From: Candidatus Cloacimonadota bacterium
GTDB taxonomy: Bacteria > Muiribacteriota > UBA6191
Reading direction: 5' to 3'
Length of the DNA stretch: 64,000 nucleotides
NCBI GenBank assembly: GCA_023954715.1
Contig: JAGSHD010000005.1
Location: 124,001 to 188,000 of the forward strand
Of this stretch, positions 33,272 through 42,615 are shown in pieces (the stretch's first letter is position 1; every line of letters starts with the position of its first letter). A program made the position numbers and the translations under genes. The notes below the pieces were generated by a model. The model had not been told where the DNA came from. It saw only the letters and a list, made by a program, of their open reading frames with translations, and did not search any database.

Positions 33272-34786
33272 TTATGAGTTGAGTAACTCTTTGATACTCT
33301 TTTGATTTCTTTTATAAAAAAAACCAATGAGAAGTCCATTACAAACTATATAAAAGCCCAAAGACATAGCTAATGGATATGGTAATGATGGGTTTGATTT
33401 TATGGTGTAGCTTATATATGCGACGAATACGGGAACCAAACAAAAAGCTGCTTCTAGACTAAAAAACTTTAAAATGGAAAACTTGACGATTTGACTATTT
33501 ATTAAAACGAGGTTACTTAATTGTGAGTAAATTAAATGGTAAATCAATAGGGCATAGAGGATTGCCAAATAATGATGTATGTCAATCAACATAGTGATTA
33601 AAATGGCCAGTAAAAGTGATCCCATACCTTGAATCAATAGTTGAAGATAAAAAGTGTTTTTTGTTTGACTCGCAGCAATGAGTCTACCGGAGATGGAGCT
33701 TACAATAAAAGCAGGTGTGCTCAGTGCCATTAAACACAGGCAATTTGATGCAATGCTTAACTGACTTTGATTTAATTTTGCCTTGAAAAAAAGAAGGCTG
33801 ATTATATCACTAGAATAAGCCATTAAAAAAAATGCACAAGGAGAGATAAAAAGAAACAAAAGCTGAATCAATAGTAATAGTTTAGCCTTTAAAAGAGAGA
33901 GGTTTTTTTGATTGATCCACTCACAAATTCTGGGATAAAATACTAACACAATAGGATATATAAAAAGTGTAGGGATTAGATCAAAAACTCTTTTACCATA
34001 CGACATTAAACTAAGGGTACCTTCATTGAGTGAAGAAGCAAAAAAGTCAGGCAAGATAAGTAGAATTGAAGAAACAAGCTGTAATAAAACTGTTGGAAAT
34101 AAAAGAGATGAGATTGCTCGATTATTATGAGGTTGTTTCAAACTCAATTTTGGATGCAATTGTTTTTTATATAGATATAAATAAAATAAGAAAAACTGGC
34201 TTATGGAAGCACATAAAAAACCAAGTGCTAAAGAGTTTTCTTGTAAGATTGACGATAAAAATAGCAAACAGCTTACATTACAAATTCCAACTAACAAGGA
34301 TGATAAATTACTTAGACTATAGTTTTTAAAGGATTGTGCAATATTGATCATCAAATCATTCAAAGGCTGAAGAATCAATATGGGAAGTAGTAAAACAATA
34401 GATAAATGAGCCTCTTGTAACTGATCTATTTTAAATTTTGAAAAAATAGAAAAAAAATCTAGATGAAAAGAGTAAATTAGGCCAAAACTAATCAGTAAAT
34501 AGCCAGTGAGTCGAGTGAAACTATAGTTTATCAAAATAGTCTTTTCTGATGGAGTACTTTTTAGGAGTTGAGGCAATAAAATATTAGAGTTGTATGCTGA
34601 AAACAATGTACTTAATGTAAATATGATTAGACAGGCAAAAAAGATGATATCAGTTTTAGTGTTTGCACCAAAATAATAGGCTGTTAAAAGCGTACTTATA
34701 AATCCAAAAGCTTTACCAAGGACTCCCATGCTCATGGTATAGAATCCGCTTTTAAGTATCGATTGCTCTTGTATTTTTTTATTCAT
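33272..34786 (-). CDS. MurJ/MviN-like lipid flippase of the MOP superfamily
   Basis: The 504-residue protein has about 13-14 hydrophobic segments across its full length. The start (LKSGFYTMSMGVLGKAFGFI) and TAYYFGANTKTDIIFFACL resemble MurJ/MviN and polysaccharide flippases, which move lipid-linked sugars across the inner membrane. Lipid II is the substrate of MurJ, but this copy stands alone rather than with peptidoglycan genes and is divergent, so an O-antigen or exopolysaccharide substrate is as likely. It is read toward the TonB receptor and has no clear ribosome binding site. Whether the genome has another MurJ would decide its role. Confidence 0.75.
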   Translation of the reverse strand: MNKKIQEQSILKSGFYTMSMGVLGKAFGFISTLLTAYYFGANTKTDIIFFACLIIFTLSTLFSAYNSNILLPQLLKSTPSEKTILINYSFTRLTGYLLISFGLIYSFHLDFFSIFSKFKIDQLQEAHLSIVLLLPILILQPLNDLMINIAQSFKNYSLSNLSSLLVGICNVSCLLFLSSILQENSLALGFLCASISQFFLFYLYLYKKQLHPKLSLKQPHNNRAISSLLFPTVLLQLVSSILLILPDFFASSLNEGTLSLMSYGKRVFDLIPTLFIYPIVLVFYPRICEWINQKNLSLLKAKLLLLIQLLFLFISPCAFFLMAYSSDIISLLFFKAKLNQSQLSIASNCLCLMALSTPAFIVSSISGRLIAASQTKNTFYLQLLIQGMGSLLLAILITMLIDIHHYLAILYALLIYHLIYSQLSNLVLINSQIVKFSILKFFSLEAAFCLVPVFVAYISYTIKSNPSLPYPLAMSLGFYIVCNGLLIGFFYKRNQKSIKELLNS

Positions 34787-34924
34787 ATAGTAATTTGCTT
34801 TAACAGATCCTCATTGAATCGTGGCAAGTCATTGGGTATGATAGGCATTAAACAAAGTCCATTATAGTTCTTCTAACAAAAAATAGATAAACTTTATAGA
34901 AGAAAGTTTTACAAAGGCACAAAG

Positions 34925-35515
34925 ATGAAAAAAATTATATCAGATGACACTTTAAAAGAGAATCGCATTCCTCCGAATCAAAAGTCTGTTAAGAAGCTGC
35001 CCGTTTTACATTATGGACCTGTACCTGAGTTTGATGAATCCACTTGGAGTTTAGAAATATGTGGAGTAGTAAAAAGATCAAAAACTTTCTCTTACCAAGA
35101 TATTTTAGCTATGGAAAAAAGCGAAGTATTTTGTGATATACATTGCGTGACTACATGGTCAAAATTAGATACAACTTGGAAAGGCATTTTAGTTCAAGAT
35201 TTAATGAAGCAATTTGAGGTTTTATCTACAGCAAAATATGTTATTATTCACGCTGAATTTGGATTTACAACAAATATGCCGATTAAAGATTTTTTAGATT
35301 CGGATGTATTACTTGCCACTGAATTAGACGGTGAACAGTTAAGTCCAAAACATGGATACCCATTGCGTTTAGTTGTTCCAAAATTATATTTTTGGAAGTC
35401 GGCTAAATGGATTAGAAAAATAGAGTTTGCTACAGAGAATCATCGTGGGTTTTGGGAGCGAAACGGCTACCATGACCATGGAGATCCTTGGAGCGAGGAG
35501 AGACAATGGAAATAG
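34925..35515 (+). CDS. molybdopterin-dependent oxidoreductase, sulfite-oxidase fold (YuiH-like)
   Basis: The 196-residue protein is the molybdopterin-binding core of the sulfite-oxidase family without a haem or dimerisation domain. It contains PVLHYGPVPEFDESTWSLEI, the Mo-ligating Cys74 in CDIHCVTTWSKLD, and HGYPLRLVVPKLYFWKSAKW. There is no signal peptide or Tat motif, so it is cytoplasmic, unlike MsrP. The physiological substrate of this branch is unknown. AAAGGC precedes the ATG. It is 54 bases before metH and could share its transcript. No molybdopterin synthesis gene is in view. Confidence 0.85.
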   Translation: MKKIISDDTLKENRIPPNQKSVKKLPVLHYGPVPEFDESTWSLEICGVVKRSKTFSYQDILAMEKSEVFCDIHCVTTWSKLDTTWKGILVQDLMKQFEVLSTAKYVIIHAEFGFTTNMPIKDFLDSDVLLATELDGEQLSPKHGYPLRLVVPKLYFWKSAKWIRKIEFATENHRGFWERNGYHDHGDPWSEERQWK

Positions 35516-35569
35516 CGATTTTTGTCCTTATAGTAGGGGCAGTACCCTCATAAGAGGAGAAACAGGAGA

Positions 35570-38500
35570 ATGATGAGTATTATAGATGCATTAAAAAACA
35601 ACGAGATGTATGAAGAGCTCTTAAACTTAATGAAGCAAAAGGTTTTATTAATCGATGGGGCAATGGGAACATGTATACAAGGTTTTGATTTAAAACCAGA
35701 AGACTTTGGTCATGAAGATTTAGACGGTTGTAACGAAAATCTAAATTTAACAAAACCAGAAATAATCCAAGATATACATGAGCAGTATTTTCGAGCCGGT
35801 TCAGATATTGTTGAAACAAATAGTTTTGGCTCAACACCTTTAGTAATGGATGAGTATGACTTATCTAATGAAGCTTATGATTTAAGTAAAAGATCTGCTC
35901 AAATTGCTAAAAAGGCTGCAATAAAATATACCACCCCAGAGCAAAAACGTTATGTAGCGGGGTCAATGGGACCAACTACCAAAGCAATCTCAGTTACCGG
36001 TGGAGTCACATTTTCAGAACTAGTAGAAAGCTACGAAGTTCAGGCACGAGGATTAATTGATGGTGGAGTAGATTTTTTACTACTAGAAACCACTCAAGAT
36101 ACAGTCAACCTAAAAGCCGGTATTGAAGGTGTTTACCAAGCAATTCTAAATACTAAGAAATCTACTCCTTTAATGATTTCTGTAACTATTGAGCCAACAG
36201 GTACTATGTTGGCAGGTCAAGGCGTAGAGGCTTTGACAACTTCTTTAGCTCATTTACCTCTACTTGGGCTTGGAATGAACTGTTCTACTGGACCAGAGTT
36301 TATGACGAGTCATGTTCGCTCATTTTCTGAGTTATCTCCTTTCCCTGTTTTTTGTATGCCAAATGCTGGTTTACCCAACGAAGATGGAGAATATAACGAG
36401 AGCCCTCAAGATATGGGTGTCATTATAAAAAACTTCGCTAAAAATGGTTGGTTAAATGTATTAGGTGGTTGTTGTGGAACATCCCCTGAATACATTGGCT
36501 ATTTTCATAGCATTCGTGGTGAATTTACTCCAAGAGAAATTACCAAAAAAGGCGGCAGTTTCGTATCTGGAATTGACTTTTTGGAGATGTCTGATGACGT
36601 TCGACCAATTCTTGTGGGAGAGCGTACTAATGTTATTGGTTCAGCTAAATTTAAGAGACTCATATCCGAAGAAAAGTGGGAAGAAGCTTCTGAAATTGGA
36701 AGAAAACAAGTAAAGAGTGGAGCACAAATTGTTGATGTTTGTTTGGGTAATCCAGATCGCGAAGAAATCGATGATATGCGAGAGTTTTTACCCGAGCTTT
36801 TGAAAAAAGTTCGTGTTCCTATTATGTTGGATTCTACAGATGATAAGGTGTTTGAAGAATTTATTCCGATTATGCCTGGTAAATCAATTATCAACTCAGT
36901 CAATCTAGAAGATGGAGAAGAGAGATTTGAAACCATATCTGCTTTGATTCGCCGTCATGGTGGATCATTAGTAGTAGGACTTATCGATGAAGACCCTGAG
37001 CAAGGAATGGCTGTTTCTCGAGAAAGAAAAGTTGAGATTGCTGCACGCTCTTATGACTTATTGGTAAATAAATATGGTATTTCAGAAGAAGATATTATTT
37101 TTGATCCTTTAGTTTTTCCTTGTGGAACGGGGGATGAAGCTTATATTACTTCAGCCGGAGAGACCGTTCATGGGATCGCTCTTTTACGAGAAAAGTTTCC
37201 TAAGTGTAAGATGATACTTGGCATATCAAATGTAAGTTTTGGCTTACCACCTGCCGGACGAGAAGTATTAAACTCCGTCTTTTTATATCACTGTACTAAA
37301 AGTGGTCTAGACCTAGCTATCGTAAACTCTCAAAAAATTGAAAGATACTCCAAAATTGGTGAGCAGGAGCGAAAACTTTGTGAAGAGTTAATATATAACA
37401 ACTCTAAAGAAGCAGTGGATAAATTTGTTGATCACTTTCGTGATAAAAAAGTAAAGTCTAGTGCAGAAGACTTATCACATTTAAGTGTAGAAGAGAGATT
37501 AAAAGTCAATTTAGTTGAGGGAACTAAAGAAGGTCTTATAGCTAACTTAGATGAAGCCCTTTTAAAGTATAGTCCGCTAGAAGTGATTAATGTACCTCTT
37601 ATGGCAGGTATGGGTGAAGTAGGAAAACTCTTTAATGCCAATGAATTGATTGTAGCTGAAGTGTTGCAATCTGCTGGTGTTATGAAACGAGCTGTAACCC
37701 ACCTAGAGCAATTCATGGAAAAGGGAGATACAGCTAAGAAGGCTAAATTTTTGATAGCCACTGTAAAAGGTGATGTTCATGATATTGGTAAAAACTTAGT
37801 TGAAATCATCTTGGGTAATAATGGCTATGAAATGATTAACTTAGGGATTAAAATTCCGCCAGAGCAAATTATAGCAGCCTGTAGAGAGCACAAACCAGAC
37901 TTTGTAGGTTTGAGCGGATTGTTAGTTAAGTCAGCATTAATGATGGTAAATACAGCTAAAGATATGAAAGCAGCTGGTATTGATACTCCTATTTTAGTTG
38001 GTGGAGCAGCATTATCAAGAGCTTTTTGCGATAATCGTATTCAGCCTGAGTATGATGGTGATATTTTTTACTCTGTTGATGCTATGACTGGTTTAGATAT
38101 TGTCAATCAATTGAATGATCCTAAAACCAAAGAGGATTATAAAGAGCGATATAAACAAATTGGTATAGAGCTAGCTAAGAAGCAAGCTAAGCCTAAGGTT
38201 AAAAAAGTAAAAGATAAGTATATTGTAGATCATAAAGAGGCTCGCGAGCGACCACAGGATTTTGCAAGAAACTTCTTTAAAGCTGAAATTGAAGATGTAT
38301 TCAATCACATTAATGAACAGTTTTTCTATACAAAACACATGGGTTTTAAGGGGAGTATTCGTTTATCTTGTGAAAAGGGTGATGAAAAGGCCTTGAAGCT
38401 CAAGGCTGATGTAGAAGAGTTAAAGGCTTTAATTATTAAAAATAATTGGCTAGAGCCAAAGGGTGTATACCAATTTTATGATGCTCACAGTAATGGCAAT

Positions 38501-39025
38501 AAGGTAGAGATCTGCTCTGAAAGTGGCGAAGTGATTAAGTCCTTTGATTTTCCAAGAGAAACAGCTGGAGAAGATCTTTGTATAAGTGACTTTGTCGCAC
38601 CAAAAGGTAAATCAAAACCAGATACTATTGCTATGTTTACTGTTAGTACGGGTAAAAAAGTAGCTGAAATTGCAGAGCAATATAAAAATGATGGCGAGTT
38701 TTTCAAGAGTCATTGTTTATTAGCTTTAGCACTAGAAAGCGCTGAGGGATTAGCTGAAGTAATGCATAAAAACATCAGAAAACTGTGGGGAATCCATGAA
38801 GAACTTTCTATGAAAGAACTAGTGCAAACAAAATATCAAGGAATACGATTAAGCTTTGGCTATCCAGCATGTCCAAATCTTGAAGACCAAGAGATTTTGT
38901 TTGATTTACTAAAGCCAGAAGAGATTGGTGTTGAGCTAACAGAAGGACACATGATGGAACCAGAAAACTCTGTTTCTGCCATTTGTTTTTCTCACCCTCA
39001 AGCGAAATACTTTTCTATCGATTAA
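35570..39025 (+). CDS. metH: cobalamin-dependent methionine synthase
   Basis: MetH methylates homocysteine to methionine using methylcobalamin and methyl-tetrahydrofolate. The 1151-residue protein has all four modules in order. The homocysteine domain (about 1-330) has LLIDGAMGTCIQ and the zinc ligands in GGCCGTSPEYI. The pterin domain (about 345-620) has RPILVGERTNVIGS. The B12 domain (about 640-880) has GDVHDIGKNLVEI, where the His ligates cobalt. The activation domain (about 900-1151) binds S-adenosylmethionine near GIRLSFGYPACPN. Length is close to the usual 1180-1240. AGGAG supports ATG 35570 or 35573. No cobalamin or SAM riboswitch fits in the 54-base leader. Confidence 0.97.
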   Translation: MMSIIDALKNNEMYEELLNLMKQKVLLIDGAMGTCIQGFDLKPEDFGHEDLDGCNENLNLTKPEIIQDIHEQYFRAGSDIVETNSFGSTPLVMDEYDLSNEAYDLSKRSAQIAKKAAIKYTTPEQKRYVAGSMGPTTKAISVTGGVTFSELVESYEVQARGLIDGGVDFLLLETTQDTVNLKAGIEGVYQAILNTKKSTPLMISVTIEPTGTMLAGQGVEALTTSLAHLPLLGLGMNCSTGPEFMTSHVRSFSELSPFPVFCMPNAGLPNEDGEYNESPQDMGVIIKNFAKNGWLNVLGGCCGTSPEYIGYFHSIRGEFTPREITKKGGSFVSGIDFLEMSDDVRPILVGERTNVIGSAKFKRLISEEKWEEASEIGRKQVKSGAQIVDVCLGNPDREEIDDMREFLPELLKKVRVPIMLDSTDDKVFEEFIPIMPGKSIINSVNLEDGEERFETISALIRRHGGSLVVGLIDEDPEQGMAVSRERKVEIAARSYDLLVNKYGISEEDIIFDPLVFPCGTGDEAYITSAGETVHGIALLREKFPKCKMILGISNVSFGLPPAGREVLNSVFLYHCTKSGLDLAIVNSQKIERYSKIGEQERKLCEELIYNNSKEAVDKFVDHFRDKKVKSSAEDLSHLSVEERLKVNLVEGTKEGLIANLDEALLKYSPLEVINVPLMAGMGEVGKLFNANELIVAEVLQSAGVMKRAVTHLEQFMEKGDTAKKAKFLIATVKGDVHDIGKNLVEIILGNNGYEMINLGIKIPPEQIIAACREHKPDFVGLSGLLVKSALMMVNTAKDMKAAGIDTPILVGGAALSRAFCDNRIQPEYDGDIFYSVDAMTGLDIVNQLNDPKTKEDYKERYKQIGIELAKKQAKPKVKKVKDKYIVDHKEARERPQDFARNFFKAEIEDVFNHINEQFFYTKHMGFKGSIRLSCEKGDEKALKLKADVEELKALIIKNNWLEPKGVYQFYDAHSNGNKVEICSESGEVIKSFDFPRETAGEDLCISDFVAPKGKSKPDTIAMFTVSTGKKVAEIAEQYKNDGEFFKSHCLLALALESAEGLAEVMHKNIRKLWGIHEELSMKELVQTKYQGIRLSFGYPACPNLEDQEILFDLLKPEEIGVELTEGHMMEPENSVSAICFSHPQAKYFSID

Positions 39026-39050
39026 TAATTTAATTGTAAAGTTACGTTTT

Positions 39051-39084
39051 AACCTCTTGTCTTAATTGATGAGAGGTTTTTTTG
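39051..39084 (+). terminator. intrinsic terminator after metH
   Basis: AACCTCT (39051-39057) pairs with AGAGGTT (39071-39077) and is followed by TTTTTTG. It is located 25 bases after the stop codon. Confidence 0.8.
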
Positions 39085-39210
39085 TTTACAAAAACTTTTA
39101 ACAAGGGACCAATATGAGATATATGTAGATTGGGGTAACTTTGAACAATAAAACTAATTTGGTGTCGTGAAAAAGAGTTGCATGAAAAAATGGATGAATA
39201 AATATTAATC

Positions 39211-39243
39211 TGTAATAATCTTGTAACAAACTTTAAGTATTAT
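39211..39243 (+). promoter_or_regulatory. 11-bp-phased TGTAA direct repeats with -10 box before the kinase operon
   Basis: TGTAATAATCTTGTAACAAA at 39211-39230 holds two TGTAA half-sites, 11 bases apart (39211 and 39222). TATTAT at 39238-39243 follows as a -10 box, 16 bases after the second half-site. There is no good -35, because the repeats take its place. This is the class of activator site used by OmpR/PhoB-type regulators. The same layout occurs at 41816-41848, so the response regulator encoded here is the likely binding partner and would control its own operon. Confidence 0.6.
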
Positions 39244-39311
39244 CAATCTAATAAGCAAGCCTGATAAAAGGAATCGAAATTGATAGAGCAGATCTCTAAA
39301 GGAAAAGAAAT

Positions 39312-41123
39312 ATGAAAAATAACGATAGGAAAACTAGTTTCATATTGTTTTTGATAGGGATTTTACCTTTTCTATACCTAACTATAGATTTGTGTTTGAT
39401 TGAGCCATCGGCTGTGAGAACGATGAATAATCCTAATATGGTTTCTCATATACAAAAAAGCTTGTCTAATATTTTGTATCAAAATGACCATTCGAACTTG
39501 TTTATTAAAAAGCAAATTGCAAAAAAGCCGATGAAGCATTGGCAAAACTATCTACAGAGTTATAGAAACTATTTTGAAGGCATATTAATGCTAGACTCTA
39601 AAGGTAATACTCTCTTTTGGGTTACCATGGGAAGCATCTATAAAACAAAACCCGATTTTAACATCACCAATCATTTAGAAAGCAATAAGCATTTTATAAT
39701 GTATGATAGTTTGAACCAAAAAAAATGGACGTATTCTAAAAAAGGGAATTATTCGATTGAGGAAAAATTAAATCACCTGCTGATTAGTACAAATACTAAT
39801 TGGGAGAAAGTAAGTCCTAGCAAAGATTTAGATGTAAGTTTGTCGTACATGAACTTTAGTACTCATAGTAAGTCTAGAAAATATAGAATTTGTCAGCTAC
39901 AAAAGTTTGGAGATGCTACTGAAAACTATACTTTAATATTTATAAAAAAGCCTAACTTTCTACTTGAGAAAATTGATGCGAATATATCAAAGAACTATCC
40001 AAACTATTTGATTACAATTAGTCCAGTTAAAAAGGATCAAAAAATCAAATTGAAGTATCACTACTTAACAGACTTGGAGTCCCAAAAACTAAATAATGAA
40101 TTAGAGCCTCTACAAAAAAGGTTAAAGGGTTTACAAGTTAAACTGAAGTCAACAAGTAAGCAGGATAAAAAAGAAAAAAGTCTTTTGCGGTCTCAAATTG
40201 AGAGTACCTTAGATAAACTAGAAAGAAACAGGTATTTACTAAGAAAAAAAGAACAATTGGATAAAGAAAAACTGTTTCGATACAAAGTTTTAGAAATTGA
40301 ATTGAATGAATACAAAATAGAATTGTATGATAATAAAAGTGCACTGTTTCGAGCAAGGGTTGAAAAACTTGTTTCAAAACCTTCTTGGCAATTATTACTA
40401 CTGTTTGTAAGTCCTATTGCAATATTGTTTATATTATTTTATCGCTACGCTAAAAAAGATGAAAACTATCTTTTACAAAATGATTGGGTGGACTATCTGG
40501 CCCATGAGATTCAAACACCAATTCACGGAATTAATATATGTACTGAGCTATTATTAGATTCAAAAGATGACAACTTAGTAAAGTTGATACATAATCAAGC
40601 AATCCACCTTAGCTATGTAGCTAAGGCATTTGTGCGAAGCGTGCAAACACAAAAGTTTCAGCTAGTACCTAAAAAAGTAGACTCGTCCTTGTTTGAAATT
40701 ATAGATAACGCATGGGATATGGTATCAAAAGTTCATGAAGATAAAACTCCAATTTTAAACAAGATTGGAGAGGACCAAATGTTCTTTTTAGACTCTAAAA
40801 TGTTTCAAGAGATTTTTATTAATTTGATGGATAACTCTTGTAAATATTGTGCAGAAACTCCTGCAATAACAATAGATCTAAAGCTAAGCCATGAAGGTTT
40901 AGAAATTATTATTAAAGATAATGGTATAGGTATCGAAAAGAAAAATTACAAAAATGTTTTACAAAAGTCTTTTCGTATTCAAAACCAATGGAACTTAGGT
41001 GTGACAGGTACTGGAATGGGACTATATCTGACGAATGAAATGGTTCTATCTCATCAAGGGAGTTTTACAATTTATGACTCAGGAACCAATGGAACAACCT
41101 TTAAAATAAACCTACCATCATGA
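39312..41123 (+). CDS. sensor histidine kinase
   Basis: The 603-residue kinase has a membrane segment at about residues 9-28 and an extracytoplasmic sensor of about 330 residues. The sensor ends in a long coiled coil (about 255-345), and a second membrane segment lies at about 358-380. The catalytic core follows: HisKA DYLAHEIQTPIHG with the phospho-acceptor His398, N-box NLMDNSCKYC, IIKDNGIGI and GTGMGLYLTNEMV for ATP binding. No HAMP or PAS domain is seen between membrane and core. The sensor matches no domain I know. The 3' end overlaps the response-regulator gene by 4 bases, so the pair is coupled. A repeat-type promoter lies upstream. Confidence 0.92.
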   Translation: MKNNDRKTSFILFLIGILPFLYLTIDLCLIEPSAVRTMNNPNMVSHIQKSLSNILYQNDHSNLFIKKQIAKKPMKHWQNYLQSYRNYFEGILMLDSKGNTLFWVTMGSIYKTKPDFNITNHLESNKHFIMYDSLNQKKWTYSKKGNYSIEEKLNHLLISTNTNWEKVSPSKDLDVSLSYMNFSTHSKSRKYRICQLQKFGDATENYTLIFIKKPNFLLEKIDANISKNYPNYLITISPVKKDQKIKLKYHYLTDLESQKLNNELEPLQKRLKGLQVKLKSTSKQDKKEKSLLRSQIESTLDKLERNRYLLRKKEQLDKEKLFRYKVLEIELNEYKIELYDNKSALFRARVEKLVSKPSWQLLLLFVSPIAILFILFYRYAKKDENYLLQNDWVDYLAHEIQTPIHGINICTELLLDSKDDNLVKLIHNQAIHLSYVAKAFVRSVQTQKFQLVPKKVDSSLFEIIDNAWDMVSKVHEDKTPILNKIGEDQMFFLDSKMFQEIFINLMDNSCKYCAETPAITIDLKLSHEGLEIIIKDNGIGIEKKNYKNVLQKSFRIQNQWNLGVTGTGMGLYLTNEMVLSHQGSFTIYDSGTNGTTFKINLPS

Positions 41124-41812
41124 GCGAATCACTTTATAAAATATTATTAGCTGATGATGATGTAGCAGGTTCGTATGGTATTAAGCACTATCTAGAAGCA
41201 AATTTTTCTGTAGATGTTACCTGGGAAAAGGACTCTTACCAAGTAATTTCAAAGTCTATTGAAGATCATTATGACTTATTGTTGTTAGATATCAATATGC
41301 CAAATTTGAATGGTCTCGAAATCTTACAAGAGATACGAAAAAGAAATCAGTCGTTACCTACGATCATTATATCAGTAAGAAGTAAAGAGTTTGATATTAT
41401 AAGAGGTTTTGAATTAGGAGGGGATGACTATTTGTGTAAGCCCTTTTCTTTACCGATTTTAAAAGCGCGAGTGGGAGCACAATTACGCAAGAAGTCAAAA
41501 ACCCTCAATACTGTTGTGTTTGACAACTATTTATTGAATTATCAGTCAGGATCTTTGTCTAAAGAAAATATTTCAGTACAGTTGATACAAAAAGAAACAT
41601 CATTATTAAGAATACTATTTTCAGAAAGCCAAACCATACATACTAGAGAAACCTTGTTAGATAGAATATGGGGGCTAGATTATTATGGTACAGATCGTAC
41701 AGTGGACACTTTGATAGCAAGACTAAGGTCTAAATTAAGAAAGAGCAATGTTAAAATACTGATCGAATCTGTCAGAGGACTCGGTTATAAAATTAGTTCA
41801 GAAAAAATATAA
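41120..41812 (+). CDS. OmpR/PhoB-family response regulator
   Basis: The 230-residue protein has a receiver domain (residues 1-125) with acidic pocket DDD near residue 12, phospho-acceptor Asp57 in LLLLDINMPN and Lys in LCKPFSLP. A winged-helix DNA-binding domain follows (about 130-230), with RETLLDRIWGLDYYGTDRTV and ESVRGLGYKI, typical of OmpR/PhoB regulators that bind direct repeats as dimers. It is coupled to the kinase upstream. The direct-repeat site just after its stop codon (41816-41848) points to the secreted paralog genes as its target. Confidence 0.93.
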   Translation: MSESLYKILLADDDVAGSYGIKHYLEANFSVDVTWEKDSYQVISKSIEDHYDLLLLDINMPNLNGLEILQEIRKRNQSLPTIIISVRSKEFDIIRGFELGGDDYLCKPFSLPILKARVGAQLRKKSKTLNTVVFDNYLLNYQSGSLSKENISVQLIQKETSLLRILFSESQTIHTRETLLDRIWGLDYYGTDRTVDTLIARLRSKLRKSNVKILIESVRGLGYKISSEKI

Positions 41813-41815
41813 TAT

Positions 41816-41848
41816 TGTAACAGTTTTGTAACAAAGTTGAGTTAAATT
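41816..41848 (+). promoter_or_regulatory. 11-bp-phased TGTAA direct repeats with -10 box before the secreted paralogs
   Basis: TGTAACAGTTTTGTAACAAA at 41816-41835 holds TGTAA half-sites at 41816 and 41827, 11 bases apart. TAAATT at 41843-41848 lies 16 bases after the second half-site, exactly as in the repeat at 39211. The match of both spacing and sequence across two promoters is unlikely by chance. It would make the downstream genes part of the regulon of the adjacent two-component system. Confidence 0.6.
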
Positions 41849-41911
41849 AGATATTAGAAAGAAATTCTTTATACAAAGATAGATAAGATAACAATTTACT
41901 TAGGAGTAAAA

Positions 41912-42538
41912 ATGAAAAATTGGATTAAAATTGTCCTTGGGGTTTGCATACTTTCTTGCAGTAATTTTGCATTAGATGAAAGTGTAGCAGATATGATTCT
42001 TAGAATAACTGGTAGTAGTAATCAAGGTTTTCAAAGTAAACTAGAAACCGGATTAGAAATGGGCACAATTGAAGAGAGTGATTTAGAAGAGATTATTACA
42101 AATGCTCATGAGAACTCTGACTCCGAAGGAGAGGGAGTGGATAAAAACACCAAGTCTCAAGGTGGTGAAGTTTATGGCAAAAAGTATGTGTTAGGGATAC
42201 AGCAAGTATCAAACTGCTTTCATCAATTATCCAAATATACCAAGAAAAAGAAGCTAGCTACAGTGGGCAAAAAGTACAAAAAATATTTTACAAAGTTTGG
42301 TAAACCAATAAAAATCGAAAATGAGGATGGTGAAAATAGTCTAAGCAATAACCCATTTGCTAAAACAAAGCTTTCCACCATAATGATGGATTATTCGAAA
42401 TGTTTATATAGTTTATCTGTAATCAAAAAGAAATATGCAAAAAGTGGCGCAAGTCAAAAAGAGCAAACATCTACGTCCAAGGACTCAACTGATGAGACGC
42501 AGGATCTACCAGTTGATTCAGAAGCTACAGAAGAGTAA
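41912..42538 (+). CDS. secreted protein, first of a tandem paralog pair
   Basis: The 208-residue protein has a signal peptide (residues about 1-20) and an N-terminal module shared with the next gene: FALDESV, an IxR segment, ETGLEMGTIEE, then an E/S-rich linker. A second shared block contains VSNCFHQL, a Lys-rich stretch, NPFAKTKLSTIMMDYSKCLYS and two conserved Cys that could form a disulfide. No known domain is recognised. TAGGAG stands before the ATG. The gene is expressed from a promoter with OmpR-type repeats directly after the response-regulator gene. Low-complexity Ser/Thr/Asp/Glu residues end the protein. Confidence 0.75.
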   Translation: MKNWIKIVLGVCILSCSNFALDESVADMILRITGSSNQGFQSKLETGLEMGTIEESDLEEIITNAHENSDSEGEGVDKNTKSQGGEVYGKKYVLGIQQVSNCFHQLSKYTKKKKLATVGKKYKKYFTKFGKPIKIENEDGENSLSNNPFAKTKLSTIMMDYSKCLYSLSVIKKKYAKSGASQKEQTSTSKDSTDETQDLPVDSEATEE

Positions 42539-42615
42539 ACCAAACAACACATGCTATGAGCTTATCTAAACAAAGTTCATATAAAATTCAATAAAAAATA
42601 TTTTGAGGAGATAGA

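Noticed and set aside
35516..35569. Cobalamin or SAM riboswitch before metH
   Set aside because: Only 54 bases lie between the two genes. A small GGGG/CCCT hairpin is present, but no B12-box or SAM-riboswitch core could fit.
36505..36936. 143-codon frame on the minus strand inside metH
   Set aside because: It is an antisense shadow of a well-supported gene. It has no ribosome binding site and a Ser-rich composition typical of such shadows.
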